Origin: a virus
Length of the DNA stretch: 64,000 nt
Reading direction: 5' to 3' (one strand)
Virus record (IMG/VR): IMGVR_UViG_3300009008_000026
Coordinates: 1-64,000 of that record
The notes beneath the pieces are model-generated. The model was not told the origin of the DNA. It did no database searches and worked only from the letters and a program-made list of their open reading frames with translations. A program made the position numbers and the translations under genes. Every line of letters begins with the position of its first letter. Within the stretch, counting starts at the first letter, position 1. Shown piece after piece: positions 42,682 through 52,070 of this stretch.

Positions 42682-45600
42682 ATGAGTTATTCGACCGACA
42701 AGTGGTTTCGCTATCTACACGAAGGTGAGAAGCCGCAAGAGAAGAGAAAGGCTTCCACTGCGCCTAGTCCCCCCCGCCAGACTCAGCCATACTTTGATCA
42801 GGAGATTGAAGAGTCGACTAACAGAATGAACATGTTTCTGAGTCAGGTTGATCTCCTCAATGAGATCTCGCCCCAAGAAGCAGATAATGTTATGAACTGG
42901 TTCGGTGATGATTACGACATGCTTTCGTTTGACGATCTGTTTAAGGGTAAGCTACGCAGAGCGATACCACTGCAGTCCGAGGACGCAAAGAAGCTACTGG
43001 AAGTGGTTAACCGCCTCAAGAGCGAAGGTTGGAAAGTTGGTGTCGAGGTTCCATGGGACGGAGGAACACACAATTCAGGAAAGTTCCCAGTAAAGACTGT
43101 CAAGCAGAAAGAACGCCGCAGAGTAGGAGAGCTACCAGCAGGCTTTGGCGAAGTCGACCCAGAGACAAACCCCGATCCGCGACCCGTTGAGGAGTATGAG
43201 GTTGACACGGAGGTTGCCGACTTGCGCCTCACGAAGACTCGCACCATCACAATCCCCAAGGGGCCAAGGGCAGGCGAGACTGTTGAGAAGAAAGACGAGA
43301 CAACAATGTCTCGCGCGATCCTCAAGAATAAAAACATGCCAATAGAACTGCAGGATTGGTGGAGAAAGAAACAGGTCTACTATACTAAAGAAGACCAATG
43401 GAAACAGATCGAGCGATTCTTTAAGGAAGATGTTGACAAAGATGATTTAGGGATGATGGCAATCTTGTCTCGCCATCCTCTCGATGTTCTCCGCATGAGC
43501 GACATTGACAAAATCAGGTCTTGCCACAGTGAGGGAGCTTCGGAGTTTCATTGTGCTATAGCCGAAAGTCGAGGACATGGACCGATTGCTTATCTTGTGT
43601 CCCCACAGCAGTATGAGAAGCTTATGAGCGGAGATCTTGGAGTAGATCCTAGCGTAATAGAAGACATGGAGTTTAGGAAGAGCCTTATAGATACACTCGT
43701 AAAAGCTGAAGGGGCTAGCGTTCGGTGGACCTTTGAGCCTCCCGACGACATCAAACCCTTTTTAAATGATAACGGAGTCTTCTCTGGGAAACGATACGCG
43801 AGCGAGTATTTCATTCCGAAGTACGAAAAGAAGCTCGGAGATCAAAACCTAACACCAGAGAATGTATCAGCCGCCCTTGCCGTAATCTTCCGAGCCTCTA
43901 ACCCCTCCGAGCGTCAAGAGATGATGCCGCGATTTGGTTATAGCTATTTAACCTCTAAAGAACAGGCTGACGATTGGCGCTTTAGAATAACCATGGTGGA
44001 TAGGCTGACTCATAGCGAAAAGTTTGACCAGTATGGCGAGAAAGACTTTGATAATAAGTGGTCGCAAGCCGCACTTGACGGCGGAGAAATAGACTACGAA
44101 GAATACGCCAAAGAACACTTCATTCCAAAATACTCACACAGTCTGGGGAACATCTCTGGGTTTGGCCCAGAGTGGCTTACCGTGAAGAATGTCGCTGCAG
44201 CAGCCGAGGCAGTCCATCGACAGAGAGACACTTCAGCCTCGCCAGAACGTGCGATGGATAAGTACGGCTATAAGAGTCCACCCACTCAACCCGTAGGACT
44301 AGAGGCTGAATACGCAGACTACGAACGAAAGAAGAAAGAGTGGGATCAGAAAGAAGAAGCCACCACTTGGTTGAAACAGTATTATGAGAAGTTTCCCAAG
44401 GTCGCAGCCCGCATCGCATCCAGCAACAGGGCAAAGAAGCACGATGATGTTGATCAGGTGATTGATGGCATTCAGGATAGTGACAGTAGCGCCTTCACAT
44501 CGTTGCCCACATCTGTTCGCAAGCATCTGAATGACGAATGGTTCATCCGAGCAGCGACAGCAGCAGTTAATAAAGACAACTTCAGTCTCAACGGTTTAAA
44601 TCTGCAGCCGCCTCAACCGCCGAAAGCGCCAGAAAAGAAGAAGATTACAGACATTTCCGACTTCGATGATCAAGAGATCTTCAGGGATAAACATCGTGGT
44701 ATTGAGGGCATCGGCGCAAGAGCCCGCGTACGATTGCGTAAGTTTGTTGATGATGAAGAGGACATAGAGTTCGCAGTCCCAGAGCAACGCCTCTATGGTT
44801 TAAGTGTTCCTGGGTTTCTTGAGGCCGTACGTAAATGGACTTGGGATGAACAGAAAAACTTGTTCACAGGACCAAATGGAGAGGTCACCATCCCAAATTG
44901 GAACGCGCTTACTCGCCATGGTGGTAGCTACGAAGACTATAGGGACGGGACAATACTTAATAACTTCTTCGCCGAAGGCGGATTCCCTGATGAGTATAGA
45001 GATGGCGTCAACGTATCTCACGATTATGACGAAGCTGAATACGAAAATCGACAGGAAGAGATTTTTCAAGAGGCTGTTGACGAGGTTGAGAACATAGTCA
45101 GGGCGTGGAATGGGAACTTTGAAGCCTGTAGTCTAGACGCAGAAGTAGAGGAGTTTAACGACTATGACGATCAGAACATGGCGCCGTCTGTATCGGCTTG
45201 GGGCTCATGCCGCATAGCTGTTAGACTACCGAATGCAGTATCGGTCAAGGAAGAGAGCCAAGCAGACCTAGGAGACAGCAGTGTCCCCTACTTTGTCGTT
45301 CGATTCGAAGAGGATTACTTTGAAGACGGCACAGCATCCACAGTCTTCCCAGTATCCTATCACCACAAGTCACCCGGCTCACGCGAAATAGCGGACATGC
45401 TCGCTCGCGATGAAGGAGAAGAAGAGATCTCATGGGATTTAACAATGGATCACGCGTCCGGCGAAGTCTATTTCAATGTTGAATACAGTATACCAGCGGA
45501 TTACGATTATGGCAATGGCCCTGATGTGGCGGAAAATCTAGGTCAATGGCTTCATGACGAATGGGACTCCAAGATCGACGAAATACATGAACAGATTCGC

Positions 45601-47709
45601 AAGGGACTCGTTGAGTTAGAATACCTTGCGCCATCACATTTTGATAAGAAGGCTGAAGACGAGGACCACGAAAAGTGGGCAGAAGAACTGCGCTATTTCC
45701 GCTATCAGGGCCCCGACGATGACGGAGAGATGTGGTTCACACTCTTCCACGATTCGGGAACCGAGCGCTTCCAGACAACGGACGTTATCGTGCCCTTTGG
45801 CTTGGTCGCGACACGTGGTCAGACACAGATGGCTGCCACTGATGTTGTTGCCATAATTGGCGGCACCGTCGACCGTGATAGTGCCAGAACGCAACACGTA
45901 AAACACACAGGACAAGCCAAGAGAGCTTTGGCAGCCGAACTTCGCAGGCTCGAAGCAGAAGCAAACGCTTATGTTGCCCGCCAAATGAACTTTGACTTCG
46001 GAGATCCTAAATACGACAAACCTGAAGATGCGTTTGGAATCGACCTGGCGAAAACAGTGTTCTTTTCGACCTATCTCGTTGAGAACGACAGTCTGTTATC
46101 TCCCGAACAGCGCGCTCGATTAAAGAGCGACAAAGATCGCTACCTTGGCTTTGGTATGAGGATTACTGTCAAATCAGTTGACACAGAAAAAGAAATCGAG
46201 GGTGCTTTTAAGTTTGTTGAGTACATCGACAAGAACATGGATAGAGTAAAGCTAGCCTTTGAGACAATTTACAAGGAATCCATCGAAGAGTACGAGGAAC
46301 AGCGAAAGAAAGTCCTGCAAGCACGCTCGTCCAGAGGCACGATGAGCCAATACATTAACGCCCTCGACACTTACATTCGCAACGTAGGGCCCCCAGAATG
46401 GGACTCCAGAAACCACCACCGCTGGATCCAACGCCTAGCTTCGGCTATGGCGTTTGTTGAGTGGACAGATGATGCGTTCGATCACATGCGCGCATACGAA
46501 AAGCGCGCTTGGATAGAAAACTACCTAAGACCCCTTCAAGCCGGCAACGAAATGGCGTACGAGTTCGAGCCAGATCGTGAAGCGGGCACACCCCGAAACT
46601 TTGGGGAAGCGGCAAGGGCACAGCTAGCAGAAATGGGAGCATCACACAACCAAATAAACTCTTACACATGGGAGGGTCCAAAAACATACCCAGAGATTTA
46701 TGACAAGATAGTAAATCCCGCCCAGAAACCAGAAATAGAAGCACCCTCACCCGATGAGGTTGCACAAGCGAGGTCAATTATGGCACAAGGCGACAGAACA
46801 GATCCAGACGCACAACTTGAAGAACAGATCATGAGAGTTCAAAAGCTCACTGAGAAGAAAAGAGATCCATCCCACGACCTTCGCATCTATCGTATGCAGC
46901 TTAGTTGCGGTGTTGTTGATGGTGTCGGTGGAACAGATGCAGAGATCATGGCAGAAATGAGAGGGATCGAAGCGGTGACTACCGTCCGTCCCATTGCTGA
47001 TTCCAAACGACGTATTACCCCAACAGAGATGTTTACCATTTTTGAGGTGAAGTTCGAGCTTCTCGGCTCACAAAGTCGTGTTGATTACCGCGATCAGGTT
47101 TTGCTGCCAGCGGTTAGAAAGATCGCAGGGATTCAGGTTATTAACTGGTCGGCAATCCACAGGACTAACACGCAGGGAACCGTGCGAACTGTGCGCGAAG
47201 CCCTCGAAAAACTACATGAACAAGGCTTTGGTGCAAGCATGGGGTCTACAGTCGGTGGTAAAACTGGGTGGGCAGGCGATATTAGGTTCCCCAACACTCC
47301 ACCACGACCAACACCAACTCCCACACTCGATAGCATTAAAGATGACTGGGTGGATGGCGGTGTACAAGTTTATGATATGCCGACAAACACTAACGAAATG
47401 CAGTATCACACCATGATGCCTGTGAGCGAGTTGTGGCATCATTGCTCGCGTTACAGCAGGCACCCGCACGAGGTGTTCGATGTTAAACAAAGGCGCTTCG
47501 ACAGTGTTTATCAAAGACTAAAAGATAAGCTAGAAGACCCGACAGCCTACCAAGACTTCATTCAGAACGGAGCCAATGGGCCCGTTTATTTGGCTATAGG
47601 AAAAAATGGTAGAATTAAAATTACAGGGAATGAAGATTTAGTTTGGTTTGCTAAAAAAGCCGGACTCGAAGAGGTGCCAGTGTTCATTAGTTATCAAAGA
47701 CAGGTGTAG
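42682..47709 (+). CDS. Giant virion-internal protein with LxE N-terminus and ParB-like C-terminus
   Basis: 1675 aa from ATG 42682 (GGAGG upstream); a TTG one codon earlier is also open. N-terminus MSYSTDKWFRYLHE has L-H-E at 12-14, nearly the same as MFPIDKWFRILNE of the protein at 49614. Long acidic, helical stretches with no enzyme motif follow. The last 45 residues (GPVYLAIGKNGRIKITGNEDLVWFAKKAGLEEVPVFI) look like a ParB/sulfiredoxin-type domain. The size, LxE peptide and CTATTTATT motif upstream suggest a protein packaged in the head and possibly injected. Function not known. Confidence 0.55.
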   Translation: MSYSTDKWFRYLHEGEKPQEKRKASTAPSPPRQTQPYFDQEIEESTNRMNMFLSQVDLLNEISPQEADNVMNWFGDDYDMLSFDDLFKGKLRRAIPLQSEDAKKLLEVVNRLKSEGWKVGVEVPWDGGTHNSGKFPVKTVKQKERRRVGELPAGFGEVDPETNPDPRPVEEYEVDTEVADLRLTKTRTITIPKGPRAGETVEKKDETTMSRAILKNKNMPIELQDWWRKKQVYYTKEDQWKQIERFFKEDVDKDDLGMMAILSRHPLDVLRMSDIDKIRSCHSEGASEFHCAIAESRGHGPIAYLVSPQQYEKLMSGDLGVDPSVIEDMEFRKSLIDTLVKAEGASVRWTFEPPDDIKPFLNDNGVFSGKRYASEYFIPKYEKKLGDQNLTPENVSAALAVIFRASNPSERQEMMPRFGYSYLTSKEQADDWRFRITMVDRLTHSEKFDQYGEKDFDNKWSQAALDGGEIDYEEYAKEHFIPKYSHSLGNISGFGPEWLTVKNVAAAAEAVHRQRDTSASPERAMDKYGYKSPPTQPVGLEAEYADYERKKKEWDQKEEATTWLKQYYEKFPKVAARIASSNRAKKHDDVDQVIDGIQDSDSSAFTSLPTSVRKHLNDEWFIRAATAAVNKDNFSLNGLNLQPPQPPKAPEKKKITDISDFDDQEIFRDKHRGIEGIGARARVRLRKFVDDEEDIEFAVPEQRLYGLSVPGFLEAVRKWTWDEQKNLFTGPNGEVTIPNWNALTRHGGSYEDYRDGTILNNFFAEGGFPDEYRDGVNVSHDYDEAEYENRQEEIFQEAVDEVENIVRAWNGNFEACSLDAEVEEFNDYDDQNMAPSVSAWGSCRIAVRLPNAVSVKEESQADLGDSSVPYFVVRFEEDYFEDGTASTVFPVSYHHKSPGSREIADMLARDEGEEEISWDLTMDHASGEVYFNVEYSIPADYDYGNGPDVAENLGQWLHDEWDSKIDEIHEQIRKGLVELEYLAPSHFDKKAEDEDHEKWAEELRYFRYQGPDDDGEMWFTLFHDSGTERFQTTDVIVPFGLVATRGQTQMAATDVVAIIGGTVDRDSARTQHVKHTGQAKRALAAELRRLEAEANAYVARQMNFDFGDPKYDKPEDAFGIDLAKTVFFSTYLVENDSLLSPEQRARLKSDKDRYLGFGMRITVKSVDTEKEIEGAFKFVEYIDKNMDRVKLAFETIYKESIEEYEEQRKKVLQARSSRGTMSQYINALDTYIRNVGPPEWDSRNHHRWIQRLASAMAFVEWTDDAFDHMRAYEKRAWIENYLRPLQAGNEMAYEFEPDREAGTPRNFGEAARAQLAEMGASHNQINSYTWEGPKTYPEIYDKIVNPAQKPEIEAPSPDEVAQARSIMAQGDRTDPDAQLEEQIMRVQKLTEKKRDPSHDLRIYRMQLSCGVVDGVGGTDAEIMAEMRGIEAVTTVRPIADSKRRITPTEMFTIFEVKFELLGSQSRVDYRDQVLLPAVRKIAGIQVINWSAIHRTNTQGTVRTVREALEKLHEQGFGASMGSTVGGKTGWAGDIRFPNTPPRPTPTPTLDSIKDDWVDGGVQVYDMPTNTNEMQYHTMMPVSELWHHCSRYSRHPHEVFDVKQRRFDSVYQRLKDKLEDPTAYQDFIQNGANGPVYLAIGKNGRIKITGNEDLVWFAKKAGLEEVPVFISYQRQV

Positions 47710-47712
47710 GGC

Positions 47713-48492
47713 ATGCTACGTACGACATTAAAAAACATAATCGCCGGACTTTTAGGAGGACTCCTGATTGTCGGTACTGTGTATATGTCTTACAAGAGTT
47801 CAGAAAAGTCACTACAACCGCCGTCAGAAGGAGAGATAACAGCAATAGATAACGTAGGCACAGGCTTATCGGATGATGAGCGCGCCACCGTCGTATTATC
47901 TCGTGCGAGCGCTGTTCAAGTTATGTCACTGAAAGTGGCAACTGGGAGAATCGCCGCATCATCTGGCACATATGTGGAGTATGGTGGGAAATACTTTGTC
48001 CTCACCACTGCTCACGGTGTGGGAGGGCAGTGCTCAGCCACACATATTGCGGTTGATCGAGAGCTATATGACTGCGTAGCGATTACATTTAAAAACATTG
48101 TCGATGATTGGGCAGTTATTCAAGTTGATCCTCTTCCCAATCGCACTCCCGTCCGTATTCCCGATCAGATTCCTCGACCTCAAGAACTACAGGCTGACTT
48201 TGCAACACAAAATACAACCTACTACACGGGATACCCCAATCATGGAGGACCATATACCTTTGACGGTAGAATTGTAGCCTACAGCGAACGCGAGGGAATC
48301 TTTATTGACTCCTACGGCTGGTCCGGCTCTTCTGGATCGGGAGTTTTCTCAGCTAGCGGAAACCTCATTGGGATCGTTATGGGGCTGGAGATCGGGGAAA
48401 CAAACTTTGGGACTGCAGTTTTAGAAAATTTCATATGGGTAATCCCTATAACACGTGTCAACTGGACAGTTGTTGGCATTTTCGCGGAGTAA
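47713..48492 (+). CDS. Membrane-anchored trypsin-like (S1) serine protease
   Basis: 259 aa. N-terminal transmembrane/signal helix (about 9-26, IIAGLLGGLLIVGTVYMSY). Protease triad: His101 in VLTTAHG, Asp in DDWAV (131-132), Ser207 in WSGSSGSGV. Soluble domain probably outside the cytoplasmic membrane. It could cleave envelope proteins or host surface factors. Confidence 0.78.
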   Translation: MLRTTLKNIIAGLLGGLLIVGTVYMSYKSSEKSLQPPSEGEITAIDNVGTGLSDDERATVVLSRASAVQVMSLKVATGRIAASSGTYVEYGGKYFVLTTAHGVGGQCSATHIAVDRELYDCVAITFKNIVDDWAVIQVDPLPNRTPVRIPDQIPRPQELQADFATQNTTYYTGYPNHGGPYTFDGRIVAYSEREGIFIDSYGWSGSSGSGVFSASGNLIGIVMGLEIGETNFGTAVLENFIWVIPITRVNWTVVGIFAE

Positions 48493-48499
48493 TATTAGA

Positions 48500-48742
48500 A
48501 TGGTCGATAAAAACGATAAACCTGATCGTTATCTTGGTATTTTTAACAAGATCGATCACATAGAGAGAAGGATAGTGGAGATAAAAGAGCACATAGCTCA
48601 GATTAGATCCGCTCATTCGAACATCACTGAAGAGGAGGAGATGTGTCTTGATGAGCTAGAATCTGAAAAAGCCCTCCTTGAAATGGTGAACGTGGTAGCG
48701 ATTGATACGATTGCAGATACTGAGCCACACGGAAGCGCATAG
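48500..48742 (+). CDS. Small coiled-coil protein
   Basis: 80 aa from ATG 48500. One long charged helix region (IDHIERRIVEIKEHIAQIRS...EEEEMCLDELESEKALLEM). It meets the next GTG start end-to-end. Function unknown. Confidence 0.5.
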   Translation: MVDKNDKPDRYLGIFNKIDHIERRIVEIKEHIAQIRSAHSNITEEEEMCLDELESEKALLEMVNVVAIDTIADTEPHGSA

Positions 48743-49095
48743 TGGTAGACAACGAGACAACGAGCGCGCCCCAGCAAACGGAACCAGAAGACTTGAAGCC
48801 CAAGAAGCCCAGCAACAGGGCTCCTGAAGGCATTAGGACATTTACGGTATGCCGTCGCAACGACGAGACAGGTATTAGTGGAGAGGGAGTAGTCATCGAG
48901 GGTGCGACTTTCGCGACAGGGCATACAATAATCCACTGGCTAACACCAGCGCCGCGCGGCTCGATTGCATTCTTTGATGCTTTTGATGATTTTATTAAGA
49001 TACATGTAACCTCACATCCAAAAAATGGAACAATCATCACGTTTGAAGACGGCGAACAAACTATTTATGATGGAGAGAAGATAGATGAGCTATAA
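48742..49095 (+). CDS. Hypothetical protein
   Basis: 117 aa, GTG start. A Pro/Lys-rich N-terminal linker, then a compact beta-rich domain (TFTVCRRNDETGISGEGVVIEG). Motif not recognised. It overlaps the next gene by 11 nt. Confidence 0.5.
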   Translation: MVDNETTSAPQQTEPEDLKPKKPSNRAPEGIRTFTVCRRNDETGISGEGVVIEGATFATGHTIIHWLTPAPRGSIAFFDAFDDFIKIHVTSHPKNGTIITFEDGEQTIYDGEKIDEL

Positions 49096-49612
49096 ATATA
49101 CTAGCGGGAGTGTTCGCAGAGGTGACCTCTATTACGAAGATGATCGTGTGGGTTCCCCCACCTATATTGATTTTGGTTACGATACTATTGCCTTGCGACC
49201 TAGCGGATCAGCTATTCTTTATGCTGAAGATGACGCCGTAGGCATCGGTACGACTACACCAAATTCTACTCTAACTGTTAATGGCTCACTTCAGTTTAAA
49301 GTTGGTCAGTTGAGTGGGAACGCCACCCTTGACGACACTGATCACGTTGCAAGTGTAGATTGCAATTCGGGTAATGTTGTTGTCACGCTGCCTAGCGTTT
49401 CGGAAGAGATGGCTGGGCGTGTATATATTATTAAGCGCGCCGATACTGGCGCCAGTGGTGGTGGAAACTCTCTTATTATTGCCCGCAATGGAGCCAATAT
49501 TGATGGAGCCGCCGCCAACCTTAGCGGGATTGCGAACGGCACATGTCACACCCTAATCTGTGTGGGTGGAGCAGGCTGGATCATAGTAAATAAATATGTC
49601 GGAGGATCTTGA
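49085..49612 (+). CDS. Tail-fibre/decoration-like beta-rich protein
   Basis: 175 aa. It contains VGIGTTTPNSTLTVNGSLQF, a motif frequent in phage fibre and adhesin proteins, and a Gly/Ser/Asn-rich beta C-terminal domain (GASGGGNSLIIARNG). Likely a surface structural protein; which structure is not clear. Confidence 0.55.
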   Translation: MSYKYTSGSVRRGDLYYEDDRVGSPTYIDFGYDTIALRPSGSAILYAEDDAVGIGTTTPNSTLTVNGSLQFKVGQLSGNATLDDTDHVASVDCNSGNVVVTLPSVSEEMAGRVYIIKRADTGASGGGNSLIIARNGANIDGAAANLSGIANGTCHTLICVGGAGWIIVNKYVGGS

Positions 49613-49613
49613 T

Positions 49614-50558
49614 ATGTTTCCTATTGATAAATGGTTTAGAATACTGAACGAGGATCGCAACAACCAGCAAGTTTCAAACGAACCTTATCAAAAGGAGGTA
49701 AGGAAGAATTATGTGAAGGACAGAAACACATACTTGAAGGGTGGACCCATACCAACAGACGCCGGCGGATCGGGGTATACTGAAAACCCCCCCAATAGCA
49801 GGGCCAAAAGCGCGCCTCCCATTGGCGAAGAGGTTGAGCCAGAATCATTTGAGATGAATCCTACACTCCAGCCAGACGTTTTTCAGGAGAACGCGATGCT
49901 CCCAGAAGTTCGTGAGCGCCTTGTAGAAATAGCCAAAGACTTCATCGATGGACTGGAAGTTGCAGTTACGATCCAAGATATAAGATTAACAGGCTCGTTA
50001 GCGAACTACAACTGGTCAAAATACAGCGATGTGGATCTCCATATCATCGTTGACTTTTCAAAAATCGACGAGGACACTCAGTTAGTGAAAGCGTTCTTTG
50101 ATGCGTCCAGAGCAAGGTGGAATGACACTCACGACATCTTACTGCATGGGTTTGAGGTAGAGATATATATTGAAAACATAGAAGAGGGTCATCAATCCAG
50201 TGGAATCTATTCTGTTCTACACAATAAATGGATCATAGAGCCTGCCCCTCAAGATGTTGATATTGATTTTGCGACAGCGCGGAAGAAGAGCGATGATATT
50301 GAGACACGCACAAACCTTATCGACCACATGATCAGTGCTGGGAAGTACGAATCTTCTCTAAGAAGTATCAAGAAAGTTAAAGAGAAGATAAGAAGAATGA
50401 GAAGAGCAGGACTATCCAGCGCACAAAAAGAATTCTCTGCGGAGAATATCGCTTTTAAAATCTTGCGGCGTAACGGTACACTCGCAAGGTTGTCCCAGAT
50501 GAACCACGACACTTATGATAAAACCATGTCTATGCTTGATGAAAAGGAAGAAGAATGA
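49614..50558 (+). CDS. Pol-beta-fold nucleotidyltransferase with LxE targeting peptide
   Basis: 314 aa from ATG 49614 (GGAGG 8 nt upstream), chosen because it gives MFPIDKWFRILNE, parallel to the N-terminus at 42682. A nucleotidyltransferase site follows: TGSLANYNW (126-134) and SDVDLHI (138-144) with the DxD metal pair, then FEVEIYIE with the third acid. The N-terminal 90 residues are linker. It resembles predicted nucleotidyltransferases, which can modify proteins, nucleotides or tRNA. If the LxE peptide is real, the enzyme is carried in the virion. Confidence 0.7.
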   Translation: MFPIDKWFRILNEDRNNQQVSNEPYQKEVRKNYVKDRNTYLKGGPIPTDAGGSGYTENPPNSRAKSAPPIGEEVEPESFEMNPTLQPDVFQENAMLPEVRERLVEIAKDFIDGLEVAVTIQDIRLTGSLANYNWSKYSDVDLHIIVDFSKIDEDTQLVKAFFDASRARWNDTHDILLHGFEVEIYIENIEEGHQSSGIYSVLHNKWIIEPAPQDVDIDFATARKKSDDIETRTNLIDHMISAGKYESSLRSIKKVKEKIRRMRRAGLSSAQKEFSAENIAFKILRRNGTLARLSQMNHDTYDKTMSMLDEKEEE

Positions 50559-50794
50559 AATTTCGTCCGATTGAGGAAGGGGAGAAGGTATATCCCGGCG
50601 AGTATTTGCTCCACAAGCCGTCGCAGCAGATTGTTATGTGCGGAGCCCTAAAGAGAGAAGAGGGTGTCATCAGAAGCCTTTCTCGCGGGAGACTGTTAGA
50701 AGATCGGATTGAGAACTTCCAAAAAATTCATCTATCCGCCGAAGAACGTAAGAAAAGGAAGTTTAGGAAATCATGTTCAGGCTGTAAGGGTTGA
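50555..50794 (+). CDS. Hypothetical basic protein
   Basis: 79 aa, overlapping the upstream stop by 4 nt. Starts MKFRPIEEGEKVYPGEYLL; a CSGCKG pair at the C-terminus. No family recognised, though a small beta-barrel is possible. Confidence 0.5.
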   Translation: MKFRPIEEGEKVYPGEYLLHKPSQQIVMCGALKREEGVIRSLSRGRLLEDRIENFQKIHLSAEERKKRKFRKSCSGCKG

Positions 50795-50796
50795 AA

Positions 50797-51018
50797 ATGA
50801 ATGATCCAATTAACTCAATAAAGACTTTTTGTTTGATCCAAATAGAGATTCAGAAAGATCGCGAGCTTAGACTGAGAAGAGGAATAGAAGACAGCATGAT
50901 TCAAAGAGAGTTTCTTCAATCTCTCTTAAGGGACTTGGGGCATATTGATGTTTCTGACCCAAAACTTATCGGCAGCCTTCTAAGGGAGATTAAAAAAGAA
51001 ACCGAGGGGAGCAAGTGA
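50797..51018 (+). CDS. Hypothetical helical protein
   Basis: 73 aa from ATG 50797; a TTG at 50791 is the alternative. Charged and helical throughout (EIQKDRELRLRRGIEDS). It overlaps the next gene. Confidence 0.45.
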   Translation: MNDPINSIKTFCLIQIEIQKDRELRLRRGIEDSMIQREFLQSLLRDLGHIDVSDPKLIGSLLREIKKETEGSK

Positions 51019-51287
51019 CAAAAATATATTGCTATTGTTTGTTTGACAGATCGGGCAACTTTAGGGGCGTATACAGTTCTGCGAACGCTGTTCACCGAGA
51101 TGCGCTTAAACTGTGTAATAAAGGGGGAGGAAAAGTTGTTATAGAGGGAACCCAAGGAGACAGCCCAGTCGAAGCTAGTGCCACTGCACTAAGGAATATT
51201 CTCAAAGGAGCCTTTGACGTACAGGTCATCTATACATCGGGCCCCGCGTATCGAGCACATATAATTAAAACAAAACTTAAGGAATAA
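51015..51287 (+). CDS. Hypothetical protein
   Basis: 90 aa, GTG start with GGGGAG upstream. Alpha/beta composition (KIYCYCLFDRSGNFRGVYSS). No motif known. Confidence 0.5.
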   Translation: MTKIYCYCLFDRSGNFRGVYSSANAVHRDALKLCNKGGGKVVIEGTQGDSPVEASATALRNILKGAFDVQVIYTSGPAYRAHIIKTKLKE

Positions 51288-51288
51288 A

Positions 51289-51537
51289 ATGGAAACCTTT
51301 ATAGTATACGGCATCTCTGATTGCCCTTCCTGCCTTTATGCATGCGCAGACTTAATGGCAAAAGATTATCAATACGTTTTTGTCAATACGGACTTCTCAA
51401 AAGATTATCGAACTGCACTTTGCAAGAAATTTACTTGGCAAACATTTCCAATTGTGATAAGATCTATAGAGAATAATGAGGAATTTATTGGCGGATACGA
51501 TGAACTGAAGGAATGGATAGCGAAAAACACTCGATAA
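51289..51537 (+). CDS. Glutaredoxin-like protein
   Basis: 82 aa. Glutaredoxin fold with VYGISDCPSC (redox Cys12/Cys15), YVFVNTDFSKDY, TFPIVI (cis-Pro) and FIGGYDELKEWI. It could reduce ribonucleotide reductase or other disulfides. Confidence 0.82.
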   Translation: METFIVYGISDCPSCLYACADLMAKDYQYVFVNTDFSKDYRTALCKKFTWQTFPIVIRSIENNEEFIGGYDELKEWIAKNTR

Positions 51538-51552
51538 AGTTCTATTTATTAT

Positions 51553-51789
51553 ATGATACTCAAGCGAGGGGATTTAATAAGATGGGTAGTAGATTGGGGA
51601 GTGTATGCGATATCTACCAAAGGAGAGGCTCACGGCAGATATCCCCAGTATTGTCATGGGATTGTGATAGAAGTGTCGCGAAAAGATCCCAAAGCTGTGG
51701 TGGTGTTTTGTTACGATTGCAAAAACGAGGGGGGCTACACTATTCTCCACTCCTCGCGCGACGAGTTTGAGCTTTTAAGTGAGGGATAG
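51553..51789 (+). CDS. GDLV-family small protein
   Basis: 78 aa, MILKRGDLIRWVVDWG, second strand CHGIVIEVSRKDPKAVVVF and EFELLSEG end. No Shine-Dalgarno; CTATTTATTATAT directly precedes the ATG, as at 17093. Confidence 0.6.
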   Translation: MILKRGDLIRWVVDWGVYAISTKGEAHGRYPQYCHGIVIEVSRKDPKAVVVFCYDCKNEGGYTILHSSRDEFELLSEG

Positions 51790-51794
51790 ATAAA

Positions 51795-52070
51795 ATGGAG
51801 AAAGCCCCAATACAAGATGTCATCGAGGCATTAAAGAAAGAGTTTAAAATATGGTATCCCCTTGATTTCCAGCCCAAGCAATCAACCGATGATGGAGGAA
51901 CTCATGTTGAAGTATTTATTGAAAGAGAAGTGCCCGACGAGAGACTAGATGGGTGGCTACTGGAGGTTATCCCTTCTGGTAAATATATGGGTTGGCGATT
52001 GATTATTACAAAAGTTCCATTGGGCTATATTGATTTATTTATAAGAAATGAGAAGAAAAAGGATTGGTAA
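51795..52070 (+). CDS. Hypothetical protein
   Basis: 91 aa. MEKAPIQDVIEALKKEFKIWYP, then a beta-rich region (GGTHVEVFIEREVPDE). No recognised family. Confidence 0.5.
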   Translation: MEKAPIQDVIEALKKEFKIWYPLDFQPKQSTDDGGTHVEVFIEREVPDERLDGWLLEVIPSGKYMGWRLIITKVPLGYIDLFIRNEKKKDW

